Source: Thiohalobacter thiocyanaticus (lineage in GTDB: Bacteria > Pseudomonadota > Gammaproteobacteria > Thiohalobacterales > Thiohalobacteraceae). Taken from it: a stretch of DNA of 64,000 bases. Shown here in pieces: positions 11,667 through 20,768 of the stretch. Location of the stretch: the NCBI RefSeq assembly GCF_002356355.1, contig NZ_AP018052.1, forward strand, positions 2,294,001 through 2,358,000, in the 5' to 3' direction. The position numbers were made by a program, and so were the translations under genes. Position 1 is the first letter of the stretch. Every line of letters starts with the position of its first letter. The notes under the pieces were generated by a model that worked only from the letters and a program-made list of their open reading frames with translations, ran no database searches and had not been told where the DNA came from.

Positions 11667-11839
11667 AACGCAGAGGCGTTTATGCCCTATGGGTGCGAAG
11701 GCCGTAGAATATATCCATCGTCATTGCGAGGCGCGTAGCGCCGCGGCAATCTCGTAACCCGGCAGCCCGATCACGAGATTGCTTCGTCACTTTCGTTTCT
11801 CGCAATGACGGGGTTCTGCGCCTCCGCGCTCTCTGCGTT
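11667..11839. repeat. Composite nested palindrome (second copy, family D inside CTCTGCGTT element)
   Basis: Outer arms AACGCAGAGGCGTTTATGCC and CGCCTCCGCGCTCTCTGCGTT surround the inner CGTCATTGCGAGGCGCGTAG...TTTCTCGCAATGACG (11719-11810). The boundaries and nesting match the copy at 2455-2637. Confidence 0.82.
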
Positions 11840-11919
11840 CCCACCGCCCAGCCTGAACAGTTGCGCCATCCGCCGCCCGTCGGCACACTGACGCGGGCAC
11901 ACAACCACCAAGAATTCCC

Positions 11920-13236
11920 ATGCAAGACATCGATCTGCTGCTCCATGGCCGCTGGGTGATCCCGGTCGAGCCCGACGAACAGGTGCTCGAGCACCACTGC
12001 ATCGCCGTCAATGACGGCCGCATCCTCGCCCTGTTGCCCAGCGCCCGGGCCGCGCAGCACTACCGGGCCGAAACCGAACTGCACCTGGACCACCACGCCC
12101 TGATCCCGGGCCTGATCAACGCCCATACCCACACCCCGATGAACCTGCTGCGCGGGCTGGCCGACGACCTGCCGATGATGGAGTGGCTGCACGAGCACAT
12201 CTGGCCGGCCGAGCAGCGCTGGGTCAATGAAGAGTTCGTCCACGACGGCGGCCTGCTGGCCATGGCCGAGATGCTGCGCGGGGGCATCACCTGCTTCAAT
12301 GACATGTACTTCTTTCCCGAGGTCACGGCCCGCGCCGCCGCCCACCTGGGAATGCGTGCCTGTGTGGGCCTGATCGCCATCGACTTCCCCACCGTCTATG
12401 CCGGTGATGCAGACGAATACCTCGCCAAGGGCCTGGCGCTGCACGACAGCTACCGCAACGATCCACTGATCCGCACCGCCTTCGCCCCGCATGCGCCCTA
12501 CAGCGTCTCCGATGCCCCGCTGCAGCGTATCCAGACCCTGGCCGATGAACTCGACATTCCGGTGCACATGCACGTGCACGAGACCGCCGACGAAGTCGGG
12601 CAGGGCCTGCAGCAGAACGGCGAGCGGCCGCTGGCGCGACTGGACCGGCTGGGGCTGCTCTCCCCCGCCCTGGTCGGGGTGCACATGACGCAACTCGACG
12701 ATGACGAGATCGCGCGCCTGGCCGAGACCGGCAGCCACGTGGTGCACTGCCCCGAATCCAACCTCAAACTGGCCAGCGGCTTCTGCCCGGCAGCCCGGCT
12801 GGTGGCGGCCGGCGTCAATGTCGCCCTGGGTACCGACGGCGCGGCCAGCAACAATGACCTGGACCTGTTCAGCGAGATGCGCACCGCTGCCCTGCTGGGC
12901 AAGGCGGTCAGCAACGACGCCACCGCCCTGCCCGCCCACACTGTCCTGCGCATGGCCACCCTCAACGGCGCCCGCGCCCTGGGGCTGGGTGCCGAGACCG
13001 GCTCGCTGGAGACAGGCAAGTGGGCCGACATCACCGCCGTGGACCTGGCCACGCTGGAGAGCCAGCCGGTCTATCATCCGGTCTCGCAGCTGGTCTATGC
13101 CGCCGGCCGCCACCAGGTCAGCGACGTCTGGGTGGCGGGTCGCCACCTGCTCAAGGATCGGGTGCTGACGGGACTGGACAGCGACGAGCTGCTGGACAAT
13201 GCCGCTCGCTGGCAGGCGCATCTGGCCGAACCGTAG
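11920..13236 (+). CDS. mtaD: 5-methylthioadenosine/S-adenosylhomocysteine deaminase
   Basis: Amidohydrolase that deaminates MTA or SAH to the inosyl derivatives. The protein has 438 residues in a TIM-barrel metallo-hydrolase fold. Zinc ligands HTH are at 69-71 ([16 protein letters not shown]). The HMHVHE stretch is at 216-221 and the catalytic aspartate in GTDGAASNN is D306. Family members overlap in substrate with other TRZ/ATZ-type deaminases, so the exact substrate is inferred. With mtnA nearby, an MTI-type methionine salvage route is plausible, but no MTI phosphorylase is seen. The stop codon TAG (13234-13236) is made by the GTAGG start of a family B repeat. Confidence 0.9.
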   Translation: MQDIDLLLHGRWVIPVEPDEQVLEHHCIAVNDGRILALLPSARAAQHYRAETELHLDHHALIPGLINAHTHTPMNLLRGLADDLPMMEWLHEHIWPAEQRWVNEEFVHDGGLLAMAEMLRGGITCFNDMYFFPEVTARAAAHLGMRACVGLIAIDFPTVYAGDADEYLAKGLALHDSYRNDPLIRTAFAPHAPYSVSDAPLQRIQTLADELDIPVHMHVHETADEVGQGLQQNGERPLARLDRLGLLSPALVGVHMTQLDDDEIARLAETGSHVVHCPESNLKLASGFCPAARLVAAGVNVALGTDGAASNNDLDLFSEMRTAALLGKAVSNDATALPAHTVLRMATLNGARALGLGAETGSLETGKWADITAVDLATLESQPVYHPVSQLVYAAGRHQVSDVWVAGRHLLKDRVLTGLDSDELLDNAARWQAHLAEP

Positions 13237-13319
13237 GATGGGTGGAGCGCAGCGCAACCCATCGTTCACCGCACGTTCAACCGATGGGTTACGGCGCTGC
13301 GCGCCTCCACCCATCCTAC
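13233..13319. repeat. Palindromic repeat, family B, overlapping the mtaD stop codon
   Basis: Runs from GTAGGATGGGTGGAGCGCAG to CTCCACCCATCCTAC. The TAG of its first five bases is the mtaD stop. Confidence 0.87.
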
Positions 13320-13369
13320 CCTCGCCACCCGCCTTCGTTTATTACCTGCACAGCGTTATACTGCCCTCC

Positions 13370-14092
13370 ATGACCTCCCACACCGACAACCTGGACCCGG
13401 CCGAGATCGCCAAGTTCGAGAGCCTGGCCGCACGCTGGTGGGACCCGCACAGCGAGTTCAAGCCGCTGCATGATATCAATCCGCTGCGGCTGGACTACAT
13501 CCGCCAGCGGGCGCCGCTGGAGGGCCGGCACGTGATTGATGTCGGCTGCGGCGGCGGTCTGCTCAGCGAGGCCATGGCCCGGGCCGGCGCCACGGTCACC
13601 GGCATCGACATGGGCGAGGCACCGCTGTCGGTGGCCCGCCTGCACCTGCTGGAATCCGGCCTGGAGGTGGACTATCGCCAGACCACGGCCGAGGCCGTGG
13701 CGCACGAGCAGCCCGGACAGTTCGATGCGGTCACCTGCCTGGAGATGCTGGAGCACGTGCCCGATCCGGCCGCGGTGATCCGTGCCTGCGCCGAACTGGT
13801 CAAACCCGGCGGGCATGTGTTCTTCTCCACCATCAACCGCAACCCCAAGGCCTACGTCTTCGCCATCATCGGCGCCGAATACCTGCTGCGCATGCTGCCG
13901 AAGGGCACCCATGACTACCGCAAGTTCATCCGCCCCTCCGAGCTCGACGACTGGGCCCGCCGGGCCGGACTGGAGCTCGAGGATCTCACCGGCATGAGCT
14001 ACAACCCGCTCACCCGTCACTACCGCCTGGGCCGGGATGTGGATGTGAACTACCTGGCCTGCTACCGGAAAGAAGACGGCACTCAGGACTGA
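13370..14092 (+). CDS. ubiG: Ubiquinone biosynthesis O-methyltransferase
   Basis: SAM-dependent enzyme doing both O-methylations in ubiquinone synthesis. The ATG at 13370 gives 240 residues, matching the family; upstream codons run through a repeat. Motif [17 protein letters not shown] is at about 54-69. Other family features are the N-terminal [15 protein letters not shown] and the C-terminal [22 protein letters not shown]. It sits upstream of a HAD phosphatase, as in Pseudomonas and relatives, where ubiG is followed by mupP. Confidence 0.96.
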   Translation: MTSHTDNLDPAEIAKFESLAARWWDPHSEFKPLHDINPLRLDYIRQRAPLEGRHVIDVGCGGGLLSEAMARAGATVTGIDMGEAPLSVARLHLLESGLEVDYRQTTAEAVAHEQPGQFDAVTCLEMLEHVPDPAAVIRACAELVKPGGHVFFSTINRNPKAYVFAIIGAEYLLRMLPKGTHDYRKFIRPSELDDWARRAGLELEDLTGMSYNPLTRHYRLGRDVDVNYLACYRKEDGTQD

Positions 14093-14160
14093 GCCCGACT
14101 GCAGCGGCTTCAACGCAGACAACGCAAAGGATGAATACCGCCTGTTAAGCTGCCAGCTGC

Positions 14161-14231
14161 CGTCATCCCCGCGCAGGCGGGGACCCAGATACCACCGCTG
14201 TTGCTGGATCCCCGCATTCGCGGGGATGACG
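14161..14231. repeat. Palindromic repeat, family C
   Basis: CGTCATCCCCGCGCAGGCGG and GATCCCCGCATTCGCGGGGATGACG, 27 bases apart, fill most of the ubiG-phosphatase gap. A CAACGCAGACAACGCAAAGG fragment before it (from 14109) resembles an arm of the composite at 11667. Confidence 0.82.
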
Positions 14232-14304
14232 ATGATGGGTATGACAACCTCAATTTATGCAATGATTGGGTCAATATCGCCCCCCCACTCCTGAACCCAG
14301 CCCC

Positions 14305-14985
14305 ATGATCAAAACCGTTCTGTTCGACCTCGACGGCACCCTGGCCGACACGGCGCCGGACCTGGCCCACGCGCTCAACCGCACGCTCGAGGCCTTCGGC
14401 CGGCCGCCGCTGCCCTATGAACGCATCCGGCCCGTGGTTTCCCACGGCGGCGTGGCCCTGCTCCGGCTGGGGTTCGATCTCGGTCCCGGCGAGCCCGGCT
14501 ACGACGAGCGCCGTGCGCACCTGCTCGAGGTCTACCGCGCCAACCTCACCCGGGAGACCCGACCCTTTCCGGGCATCCCGGAACTGCTCGACTGGCTGGA
14601 GGCCAGCGAGCGCAGCTGGGGCGTGGTCACCAACAAGCCGGCCTGGCTGACCGAACCCCTGCTGGAACAACTCGGACTGCTGGCGCGCGCCGCCGTGGTG
14701 GTCAGCGGCGACACGGTCGAACCGAACAAGCCGCATCCGGCCCCGCTGCTGCATGCCTGCCATCAGACCGGCAGCATGGCCGGGCAGTGTATATACGTAG
14801 GCGATGCCGAGCGCGACATCCAGGCAGGGCGGGCCGCGGGTATGCACACCCTGGTCGCGCTGTTCGGCTACCTCGCCGCCGCCGACGATCCGGCCGCCTG
14901 GCAGGCCGATGGCCTGATCAACGCGCCTGGAGACATCATGGAGTTCATTCTGAGCGCCGAAGCCAGCAAGCCGTCTGTTCGATAA
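14305..14985 (+). CDS. HAD phosphatase: phosphoglycolate phosphatase or MurNAc-6-P phosphatase (MupP)
   Basis: The protein has 226 residues from the ATG at 14305. The HAD motif I FDLDGTLADT has nucleophile D8 and acid/base D10; motif II is in VVTNKPAW and the metal motif in GDAERDIQAGRAAGM. Sequence alone does not separate Gph, which removes phosphate from 2-phosphoglycolate, from MupP, which acts on MurNAc-6-phosphate in cell-wall recycling. The position between ubiG and a YciK-like SDR matches the Pseudomonas mupP locus, which favours MupP, although here rmuC and hpnCDE lie between it and the SDR. Confidence 0.88.
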   Translation: MIKTVLFDLDGTLADTAPDLAHALNRTLEAFGRPPLPYERIRPVVSHGGVALLRLGFDLGPGEPGYDERRAHLLEVYRANLTRETRPFPGIPELLDWLEASERSWGVVTNKPAWLTEPLLEQLGLLARAAVVVSGDTVEPNKPHPAPLLHACHQTGSMAGQCIYVGDAERDIQAGRAAGMHTLVALFGYLAAADDPAAWQADGLINAPGDIMEFILSAEASKPSVR

Positions 14986-15044
14986 ACCGTTCGGTGGGCA
15001 GCATCCCGTTCGGCCAGTGAAGTGTTCCCGTCAGAAAAGCATCC

Positions 15045-15075
15045 GATGGGTTGCGCTGCGCTCCACCCATCCTAC
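15045..15075. repeat. Half copy of family B
   Basis: Only the right arm, GATGGGTTGCGCTGCG...CCATCCTAC, is present before rmuC. Confidence 0.75.
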
Positions 15076-15138
15076 GCGTCTCCCCTCACTCCTCATCACC
15101 CCTTACCCCCCGCCCCCTGGCCCTGTACCATTGGCCGC

Positions 15139-16437
15139 ATGAACGATCCTCTGCTGTTGAGCCTCACCGCCCTGGCCGGCCTGCTGCTGGGAACACTGAT
15201 TACCTGGTGGCGCCTGCACCGTCGCGAGTCCGCCCTGCGTGAGGAAAAGGAGGAACTGGCCGCCGCGCTGGCCGCGGAACGCCGCGCCGCCGAGGAACGC
15301 GCCAGCGCCTATGCAACCACCCGCGAGCAACTCGGTCAGGCCTTCAGCGCCATGGCCAGCGAGGCGCTCAAGCACAACAGCAGCGAGTTCCTCAAGCTGG
15401 CGCAGGAAAACCTGCAACGCTACCAGTCCCAGGCCCAGCAGGATCTGGCCCAGCGCGAGAAGGCAGTGGAGAACCTGGTCAAGCCCATCCGCGAGGCCCT
15501 GACCAAGACCGAGGCCGAGGTCCGGCGCATGGAGAACGAACGCAAGGAGGCCTTCGGCGCGCTGAATCGCCACATCCAGACCATCGCCGAATCCCACCGC
15601 CTGCTGCAGACCGAGACCCGAAACCTGGTGCAGGCGCTGCGCCGCCCCGAGGTGCGCGGCCAGTGGGGCGAACTGACGCTCAAGCGCCTGGCCGAACTGG
15701 CCGGCATGGTCGAGCACTGCGACTTCGTTGAGCAGGTGCACAGCGAAGGCGAATCCGGCCGGCTGCGGCCCGACATGGTGGTGCGCATGCCCGACAGCCG
15801 CGAGATCATCGTCGATGCCAAGACCCCGCTGGATGCCTACCTCAGCGCGGTCGAGGCCACCGACGACGCGGTGCGCGAGCGCCATCTCGACAGCCATGCC
15901 CGCAACGTGCGTCAGCGGGTGCGCGAGCTTTCCGCCAAGGCCTACTGGCAGCAGTTCAGCAAATCGCCGGACTTCGTGGTGCTGTTCATCCCCGGCGATC
16001 AGTTCCTCAGTGCCGCGCTCGACCGCGACCACGCGCTGCTGGAGGACGCCCTGGCCAACAAGGTGGTACTGGCCACCCCCACCAGCCTGGTGGCCCTGCT
16101 GCGTGCCGTCGGCTACGGCTGGCGGCAGGCGGTGCTGGCCGAGAACGCCGAGCATATCCGCCAGGTCGGCGAGGAGGTCTACAGCCGCCTGGGCACCTTC
16201 GCCGAACACCTGGGGCGGCTGGGCAAGAGTCTGGACAGCAGCGTGAATGCCTATAACAAGGCAGTGGGCTCCTTCGACAGCCGGGTGCTGCCGGGCCTGC
16301 GCAAGTTCACCGAGATGGGCATCAGCGCGAAGAAGGAAGCCGGCCCGCTGGACCAGATCGAACGCGCCCCGCGCCAGGTGGAGGGCCGCGACGAGGCCGC
16401 CGATACGCCGCCCGATGTCCCGCATGAGCCATCCTGA
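15139..16437 (+). CDS. rmuC: DNA recombination protein RmuC
   Basis: The ATG at 15139 gives 432 residues; earlier in-frame codons are repeat sequence. An N-terminal membrane anchor (about 5-24, LLSLTALAGLLLGTLITWW) and a long coiled coil (about 30-170, Glu/Ala-rich) precede the conserved RmuC domain. That domain has GQWGELTLKRLAELAGMVEHCDF, MPDSREIIVDAKTPLDAYL with a PD-D/EXK-like acidic-lysine arrangement, and FVVLFIPGD. The family limits inversions at short inverted repeats, of interest in a genome this rich in palindromes. The gene overlaps hpnC by 14 bases. Confidence 0.94.
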   Translation: MNDPLLLSLTALAGLLLGTLITWWRLHRRESALREEKEELAAALAAERRAAEERASAYATTREQLGQAFSAMASEALKHNSSEFLKLAQENLQRYQSQAQQDLAQREKAVENLVKPIREALTKTEAEVRRMENERKEAFGALNRHIQTIAESHRLLQTETRNLVQALRRPEVRGQWGELTLKRLAELAGMVEHCDFVEQVHSEGESGRLRPDMVVRMPDSREIIVDAKTPLDAYLSAVEATDDAVRERHLDSHARNVRQRVRELSAKAYWQQFSKSPDFVVLFIPGDQFLSAALDRDHALLEDALANKVVLATPTSLVALLRAVGYGWRQAVLAENAEHIRQVGEEVYSRLGTFAEHLGRLGKSLDSSVNAYNKAVGSFDSRVLPGLRKFTEMGISAKKEAGPLDQIERAPRQVEGRDEAADTPPDVPHEPS

Positions 16438-17293
16438 ACTCGCCCGCGCCTATCGCCACTGCCGCGCCCTGGCCCGCAGCCACTACGAGAACTTTCCCGT
16501 CGCCTCCCTGCTGCTGCCACGGCGACTGCGCGATCCGGTCGCGGCCATCTACGCCTTCGCCCGCCACGCCGACGACCTGGCCGATGAGGGCGACGCCCCG
16601 CCCGAGGCCCGCCTGGCGGCACTGGCGGACTGGGAGACCGGCCTGCTGGAGACGCTCGCCGGACAGCCCGCGCCGGAGCCGATCCTGCTGGCCTGCAGCA
16701 ACAGCATCCTGCGCTTCGGTCTGCCGGTCGAACTGTTCCAGGATCTGCTCTCGGCCTTCCGCCAGGATGTCACTCAGACACGTTATGACGATTTCGGCGA
16801 ACTGATGCAGTACTGCCGGCGCTCGGCCAACCCGGTCGGGCGGCTGCTGCTGCGCCTGCACGGGGTTGTCGATCCGCGCCGCGAGGCCGAGTCTGACGCC
16901 ATCTGCAGCGCCCTGCAGCTGATCAACTTCTACCAGGACCTGCGCCAGGACATCCTGGAGAACGACCGCATCTATCTGCCCCTGGATGAGCTGGAACGGT
17001 TCGAGGTAAGCGAGGACGATCTGCGCGCCGGCCGCGACAGCACCGCGTTGCGCCGGCTGCTGCAGTTCCAGTACAACCGCGCCCGCAGGCTGCTGCGCAG
17101 CGGCGCACCGCTGGGCCGGGCCCTGCGCGGACGCTTCGGCCTGGAGATCCGCGCCATCGTGCTCGGCGGCAGCCGCGTACTGGACCGGCTGCAGAACAGC
17201 GCCCCCTTCGCCCGGCCGCGGCTGACGACCGGAGACCGGCTGTGGCTGTTGTGGCATGCGTTGAGAAAAACAGGCCCCGTTCCGCAGAAGTAG
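16424..17293 (+). CDS. hpnC: Squalene synthase HpnC (hydroxysqualene synthase)
   Basis: Second step of the bacterial three-enzyme squalene route: presqualene diphosphate to hydroxysqualene. The protein has 289 residues of the squalene/phytoene synthase fold. The first Asp-rich motif is DDLADE (50-55) and the second is NFYQDLRQD (168-176), the two Mg-diphosphate sites. The ATG at 16424 (MSHPELARAYRHC) is preferred; an ATG nine bases earlier is also possible. The start lies inside rmuC and the TAG stop is in a family B repeat. HpnD and HpnE follow, so squalene for hopanoids is the likely product; no cyclase is in view. Confidence 0.92.
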   Translation: MSHPELARAYRHCRALARSHYENFPVASLLLPRRLRDPVAAIYAFARHADDLADEGDAPPEARLAALADWETGLLETLAGQPAPEPILLACSNSILRFGLPVELFQDLLSAFRQDVTQTRYDDFGELMQYCRRSANPVGRLLLRLHGVVDPRREAESDAICSALQLINFYQDLRQDILENDRIYLPLDELERFEVSEDDLRAGRDSTALRRLLQFQYNRARRLLRSGAPLGRALRGRFGLEIRAIVLGGSRVLDRLQNSAPFARPRLTTGDRLWLLWHALRKTGPVPQK

Positions 17294-17371
17294 GATGGGT
17301 GGAGGCGCCTGCGCCGCAACCCATCATCCAGCCGCCCCGCGATGGGTTGCGCTGCGCTCCACCCATCCTAC
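17290..17371. repeat. Palindromic repeat, family B, overlapping the hpnC stop codon
   Basis: GTAGGATGGGTGGAGGCGCC...GCGCTCCACCCATCCTAC. The hpnC TAG (17291-17293) is part of the left arm. Confidence 0.87.
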
Positions 17372-17388
17372 CAGCCGATTGCCACTGG

Positions 17389-17424
17389 GTAGGCTGGGTG
17401 AAGGCGCAGGCGCCGCAACCCATC
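17389..17424. repeat. Half copy of family B
   Basis: GTAGGCTGGGTGAAGGCGC...GCAACCCATC, a left arm only, 18 bases after the full copy. The rest of the hpnC-hpnD gap has no gene. Confidence 0.7.
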
Positions 17425-17528
17425 TCTGGTCTCCCATCCCACAGGCGTTTTTTTTGGCCGCCGCAGGCCCTGTAGTATACTTGGGCTCCTTTCACACAGC
17501 CGCACGCAGCGGCCACAACCATACATTC

Positions 17529-18398
17529 ATGGACCCAGCAGATTATTGCCAACGCAAGGCGGCAGGCAGCGGCTCCAGCTTCTATTACAGCTTCCGCTTC
17601 CTGCCGCCGGACCGCCGCGCCGCCATCATCGCCCTCTATGCCTTCTGTCGCGAAGTCGATGACGTTGTCGACGAATGCTCGGATCCGGGTGTGGCGCGCA
17701 CCAAGCTGCAGTGGTGGCGCGAGGAGATCGACCGCGCCTTCAACGGCACACCCCAGCATCCCGTCACCCGCGCCCTGCAGGCGCAGTTCGAGCAGTACAA
17801 CCTGCCGCGCGAATACTTTCTCGAAATCATCGACGGCATGGAAATGGATCTGGACCACCATCGCTACGCCGATTTCAGCGAACTGGCCCTGTACTGCTAC
17901 CGCGTGGCCGGGGTAGTCGGGCTGCTGTCGGTGGAGATCTTCGGCTACCGCGACCGCGCCACACTGAACTACGCCACCGAACTGGGCACGGCCTTCCAGC
18001 TGACCAACATCATCCGCGACGTGCGCGAGGACGCCGCCCGCGGACGCATCTACCTGCCCATGGACGAACTGGAGCGCTTCGGGGTTTCGCCGCAGGACAT
18101 CCTCGGCTTTCATGCCACCGGCGCCTTTCGCGATCTCATGGCCTTCCAGACCGGGCGTGCCCGCGAATACTACGCTCGCGCCTATGCCCGGCTGCCGGAC
18201 GAGGATCGTTACGCCCAGCGCAGCGGCCTGGCCATGGCGGCCATATACGAAGCCACACTGGACGAGATCGAACGCGACGGCTTCAACGTGCTCACGGCAC
18301 GCACCAGCCTCACCCCGCTGCGCAAGCTGTGGATCGCCTGGACCCGGGTACGGCGCGAACGCCGCCGGGCCCGGCGCCAGGGCCTGGCGCTGACATGA
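17529..18398 (+). CDS. hpnD: Presqualene diphosphate synthase HpnD
   Basis: Condenses two farnesyl diphosphates to presqualene diphosphate. The protein has 289 residues from the ATG at 17529 (MDPADYCQRKAAGSGSSFYY, the conserved N-terminus of the family). Asp-rich motif I is DDVVDE (44-49); motif II TNIIRDVREDAARGRIYLP carries D164 and D168. The residues HRYADFSELALYCYRVAGVVG are typical of HpnD rather than HpnC. The stop overlaps the hpnE start (ATGA), so the pair is translationally coupled. Confidence 0.95.
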   Translation: MDPADYCQRKAAGSGSSFYYSFRFLPPDRRAAIIALYAFCREVDDVVDECSDPGVARTKLQWWREEIDRAFNGTPQHPVTRALQAQFEQYNLPREYFLEIIDGMEMDLDHHRYADFSELALYCYRVAGVVGLLSVEIFGYRDRATLNYATELGTAFQLTNIIRDVREDAARGRIYLPMDELERFGVSPQDILGFHATGAFRDLMAFQTGRAREYYARAYARLPDEDRYAQRSGLAMAAIYEATLDEIERDGFNVLTARTSLTPLRKLWIAWTRVRRERRRARRQGLALT

Positions 18399-19726
18399 AC
18401 GGCGTCGCGGGCAAGCGCTGCAGCGTCAGCGTGATCGGCGGCGGCTGGGCCGGACTCAGCGCCGCCGTCTACCTGGCCCGGTCCGGGGTTCCGGTCACCC
18501 TGATCGAGGCCGCCCGTCAACTCGGCGGCCGTGCCCGCTGCGTGCCCTTCGGCGACCAGCGGGTCGACAACGGCCAGCACCTGATGATCGGGGCCTACCA
18601 CAACCTGCTGGACCTGCTGCAGGTACTCGGGCTGCGCGAGGAGGCGCTGTTCCAGCGTCACCCGCTCGGTCTGCGCTTCCGCTCTCCGGAGGGTCCCGGC
18701 TTCCGCCTGGAGGCCCGCGACCTGCCCGCCCCGCTGCACCTGCTCGCGGCCCTGTTCGGTGCCCGCGGCCTGAGCTGGCTGGAACGGTTCCGCCTCAGCC
18801 GCTTTCTGTACCGGGTCCAGCGCGGGCATATCGAACTCGACCGGGACATCAGCGCCCAGGCCTTTCTCATCAGTGAAAGACAGAGTCCGCGCCTGATTCG
18901 GCTGCTGTGGGATCCGCTGTGCCTGGCCAGTCTGAACACCCGGGTCAAGGAGGCCTCGGCGCGGCTGTTTCATACCGTATTGGATCACGCCTTCACCGAC
19001 CGGGCCGAGGACAGTGAACTGCTGTTTCCGCGCACCGATCTGGGCACCGCCATTCCGGCGCCGGCCTTTCAGTACATCGAGGCCAACCAGGGCAAGGTGA
19101 TCCTGAGCAAACGGGTGCACCACATCGACATCGAGGCCAACCGCTTTGTGGTCGAATGGCGCGAGGGTAAACTGGCCAGCGACCAGGTCGTCCTGGCCAC
19201 CAGTCCGGTCATGACCCGACGGCTGCTCGCCCCGCATCCGGTCTTCGCGCCGACCACGCAGCGGCTGGCCCGGCTGCGCCAGTCGCCCATCTGCACGGTC
19301 TATCTGCAGTATCCCCCCGAGGTCGGCCTGGAGACGCCCATGCTGGGGCTGATGGACGGCACCGGTCAGTGGGTATTCGATCGCGCGCTGTGCGGACAGC
19401 CCGGTCTCATGGCCGTGGTCATCAGCGGTCCGGGCGAGCACCTGCAACTGGACAATGTCGCGCTCAGCGAGCGTATCGCCGGGGAACTGGCCGCCCTGTA
19501 TCCAAACTGGCCGGCGCCGCGGGCGACACGGGTGATCCGGGAAAAACGCGCCACCTTCCATGCCGGGGTGGAGGTGGATCAGCTGCGCCCGGACCAGCGC
19601 AGCGCCGTGCCCGGACTGTGGCTGGCCGGGGACTACACCGCCACCGGCCTGCCCGCCACCCTGGAGGGGGCCGTGCTGAGCGGACGCCGGTGCGCCGAAC
19701 AGATACTCGAGGAGTTTGAACAGTGA
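18395..19726 (+). CDS. hpnE: Hydroxysqualene dehydroxylase HpnE
   Basis: FAD-dependent amine-oxidase-like enzyme reducing hydroxysqualene to squalene. The protein has 443 residues. The Rossmann FAD motif VIGGGWAGLSAAVYLARSG is at 13-31 and the C-terminal FAD contact LWLAGDYTATGLPATLEGAV completes the fold. The start is set by the four-base overlap with hpnD; an open frame extends further upstream inside hpnD but is not coding. The stop overlaps the GTG of the next gene. Confidence 0.95.
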   Translation: MNGVAGKRCSVSVIGGGWAGLSAAVYLARSGVPVTLIEAARQLGGRARCVPFGDQRVDNGQHLMIGAYHNLLDLLQVLGLREEALFQRHPLGLRFRSPEGPGFRLEARDLPAPLHLLAALFGARGLSWLERFRLSRFLYRVQRGHIELDRDISAQAFLISERQSPRLIRLLWDPLCLASLNTRVKEASARLFHTVLDHAFTDRAEDSELLFPRTDLGTAIPAPAFQYIEANQGKVILSKRVHHIDIEANRFVVEWREGKLASDQVVLATSPVMTRRLLAPHPVFAPTTQRLARLRQSPICTVYLQYPPEVGLETPMLGLMDGTGQWVFDRALCGQPGLMAVVISGPGEHLQLDNVALSERIAGELAALYPNWPAPRATRVIREKRATFHAGVEVDQLRPDQRSAVPGLWLAGDYTATGLPATLEGAVLSGRRCAEQILEEFEQ

Positions 19727-20514
19727 CAGTCGAATCCGAATTCAACCTGGCATTGCATGACTGGCAGCCCGCGCCCGATCTGTTCGCCGATCGCGTGATG
19801 CTGATCACCGGCGCGGGCGACGGCATCGGCCGGGAACTGGCGCGGCAGTGCGCCGGCCATGGCGCGACCGTCATCCTGCTGGGCCGCACGGTGCGCAAGC
19901 TGGAATCCGTCTATGACGAGATCGTCGCTGCCGGTGCGCCCGAGCCGGTCATCCATCCCATGGACCTGGCCGGCGCTCAGCCCGAGGACTACATCACCCT
20001 GGCCGATGCCCTGGCCGAGCAGTTCGGCCGCCTGGACGCACTGGTGCACAACGCCGCCATGCTGGGGTCCCTGACGCCGATCACCCATTACCCCGGGGAA
20101 CGCTGGTACCAGGTGATGCAGACCAACCTGCATGCGCCCTTCCTGCTCAGCCAGGCCTGCCTGGGTCTGCTCAATGCCGCCGGCGAGGCCCGCATGCTGT
20201 TCGTCGCCGATGAGGTGGGACGGCGTGCGCGCGCCTACTGGGGCGCCTATGCCGCTTCCAAGGCCGGCCTGGAGGCGCTGATGCAGACCCTGGCCGCGGA
20301 ACTGGAGACCAATACCGGCATCCGCGTCAACAGCCTGGATCCGGGCGCCGTGCGCACCCGGCTGCGCACCCAGGCCTATCCCGGCGAGGACCCCAACCCG
20401 CTGCCGCTGCCGGCGGACGTGATCGATGGCTTCCTCTACCTGCTGGGACCCGACGGCCAGGCCCATACCGGACGGCAGTTCACCCGCACCCCGGAGGGTC
20501 GGTTGATCGGCTGA
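19723..20514 (+). CDS. YciK-like short-chain dehydrogenase/reductase
   Basis: The 263-residue Rossmann protein starts at a GTG overlapping hpnE by four bases (GTGA). The cofactor motif TGAGDGIG is at 29-36 and NNA-type VHNAAML is present. The catalytic YxxxK is Y176/K180 (GAYAASKAG). The serine expected before it appears replaced: the stretch reads MLFVADEVG where relatives have a TSSSVG-like sequence. Either activity is altered or another residue compensates. The physiological substrate of the YciK group is not established. Coupling to hpnE could be accidental, since YciK-like genes commonly neighbour ubiG and mupP. Confidence 0.88.
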   Translation: MTVESEFNLALHDWQPAPDLFADRVMLITGAGDGIGRELARQCAGHGATVILLGRTVRKLESVYDEIVAAGAPEPVIHPMDLAGAQPEDYITLADALAEQFGRLDALVHNAAMLGSLTPITHYPGERWYQVMQTNLHAPFLLSQACLGLLNAAGEARMLFVADEVGRRARAYWGAYAASKAGLEALMQTLAAELETNTGIRVNSLDPGAVRTRLRTQAYPGEDPNPLPLPADVIDGFLYLLGPDGQAHTGRQFTRTPEGRLIG

Positions 20515-20530
20515 AGATCAGGAGCACGTT

Positions 20531-20765
20531 CAAGAGCGCCACGGAATACACGGAAAGCACGGACAATGTAATGTCTGGCGATGTTTCGTTTTCTGCCGTC
20601 ATTCCGGCGTATGCCGGAATCCACAATCCACAGCGGTAGCTGGATCCCGGCATACGCCGGGATGACGATAAAGAGTAAGGCTTTCCTGTCATGCCGGGCC
20701 GCAAGGCGGCACGGCAAAGGTAATCAATATGTCCGTGTTTTCCGTGTATTCCGTGGCGCTCTTGA
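20531..20765. repeat. Nested repeat: family C inside a long family E inverted repeat
   Basis: The outer arms CAAGAGCGCCACGGAATACA and TGTATTCCGTGGCGCTCTTG are near-perfect inverses about 190 bases apart. A complete family C unit (20597-20667, GTCATTCCGGCGTATGCCGG...CGCCGGGATGACG) sits between them. This shows two repeat families stacked at one locus between convergent genes. Confidence 0.85.
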
Positions 20766-20768
20766 TCT

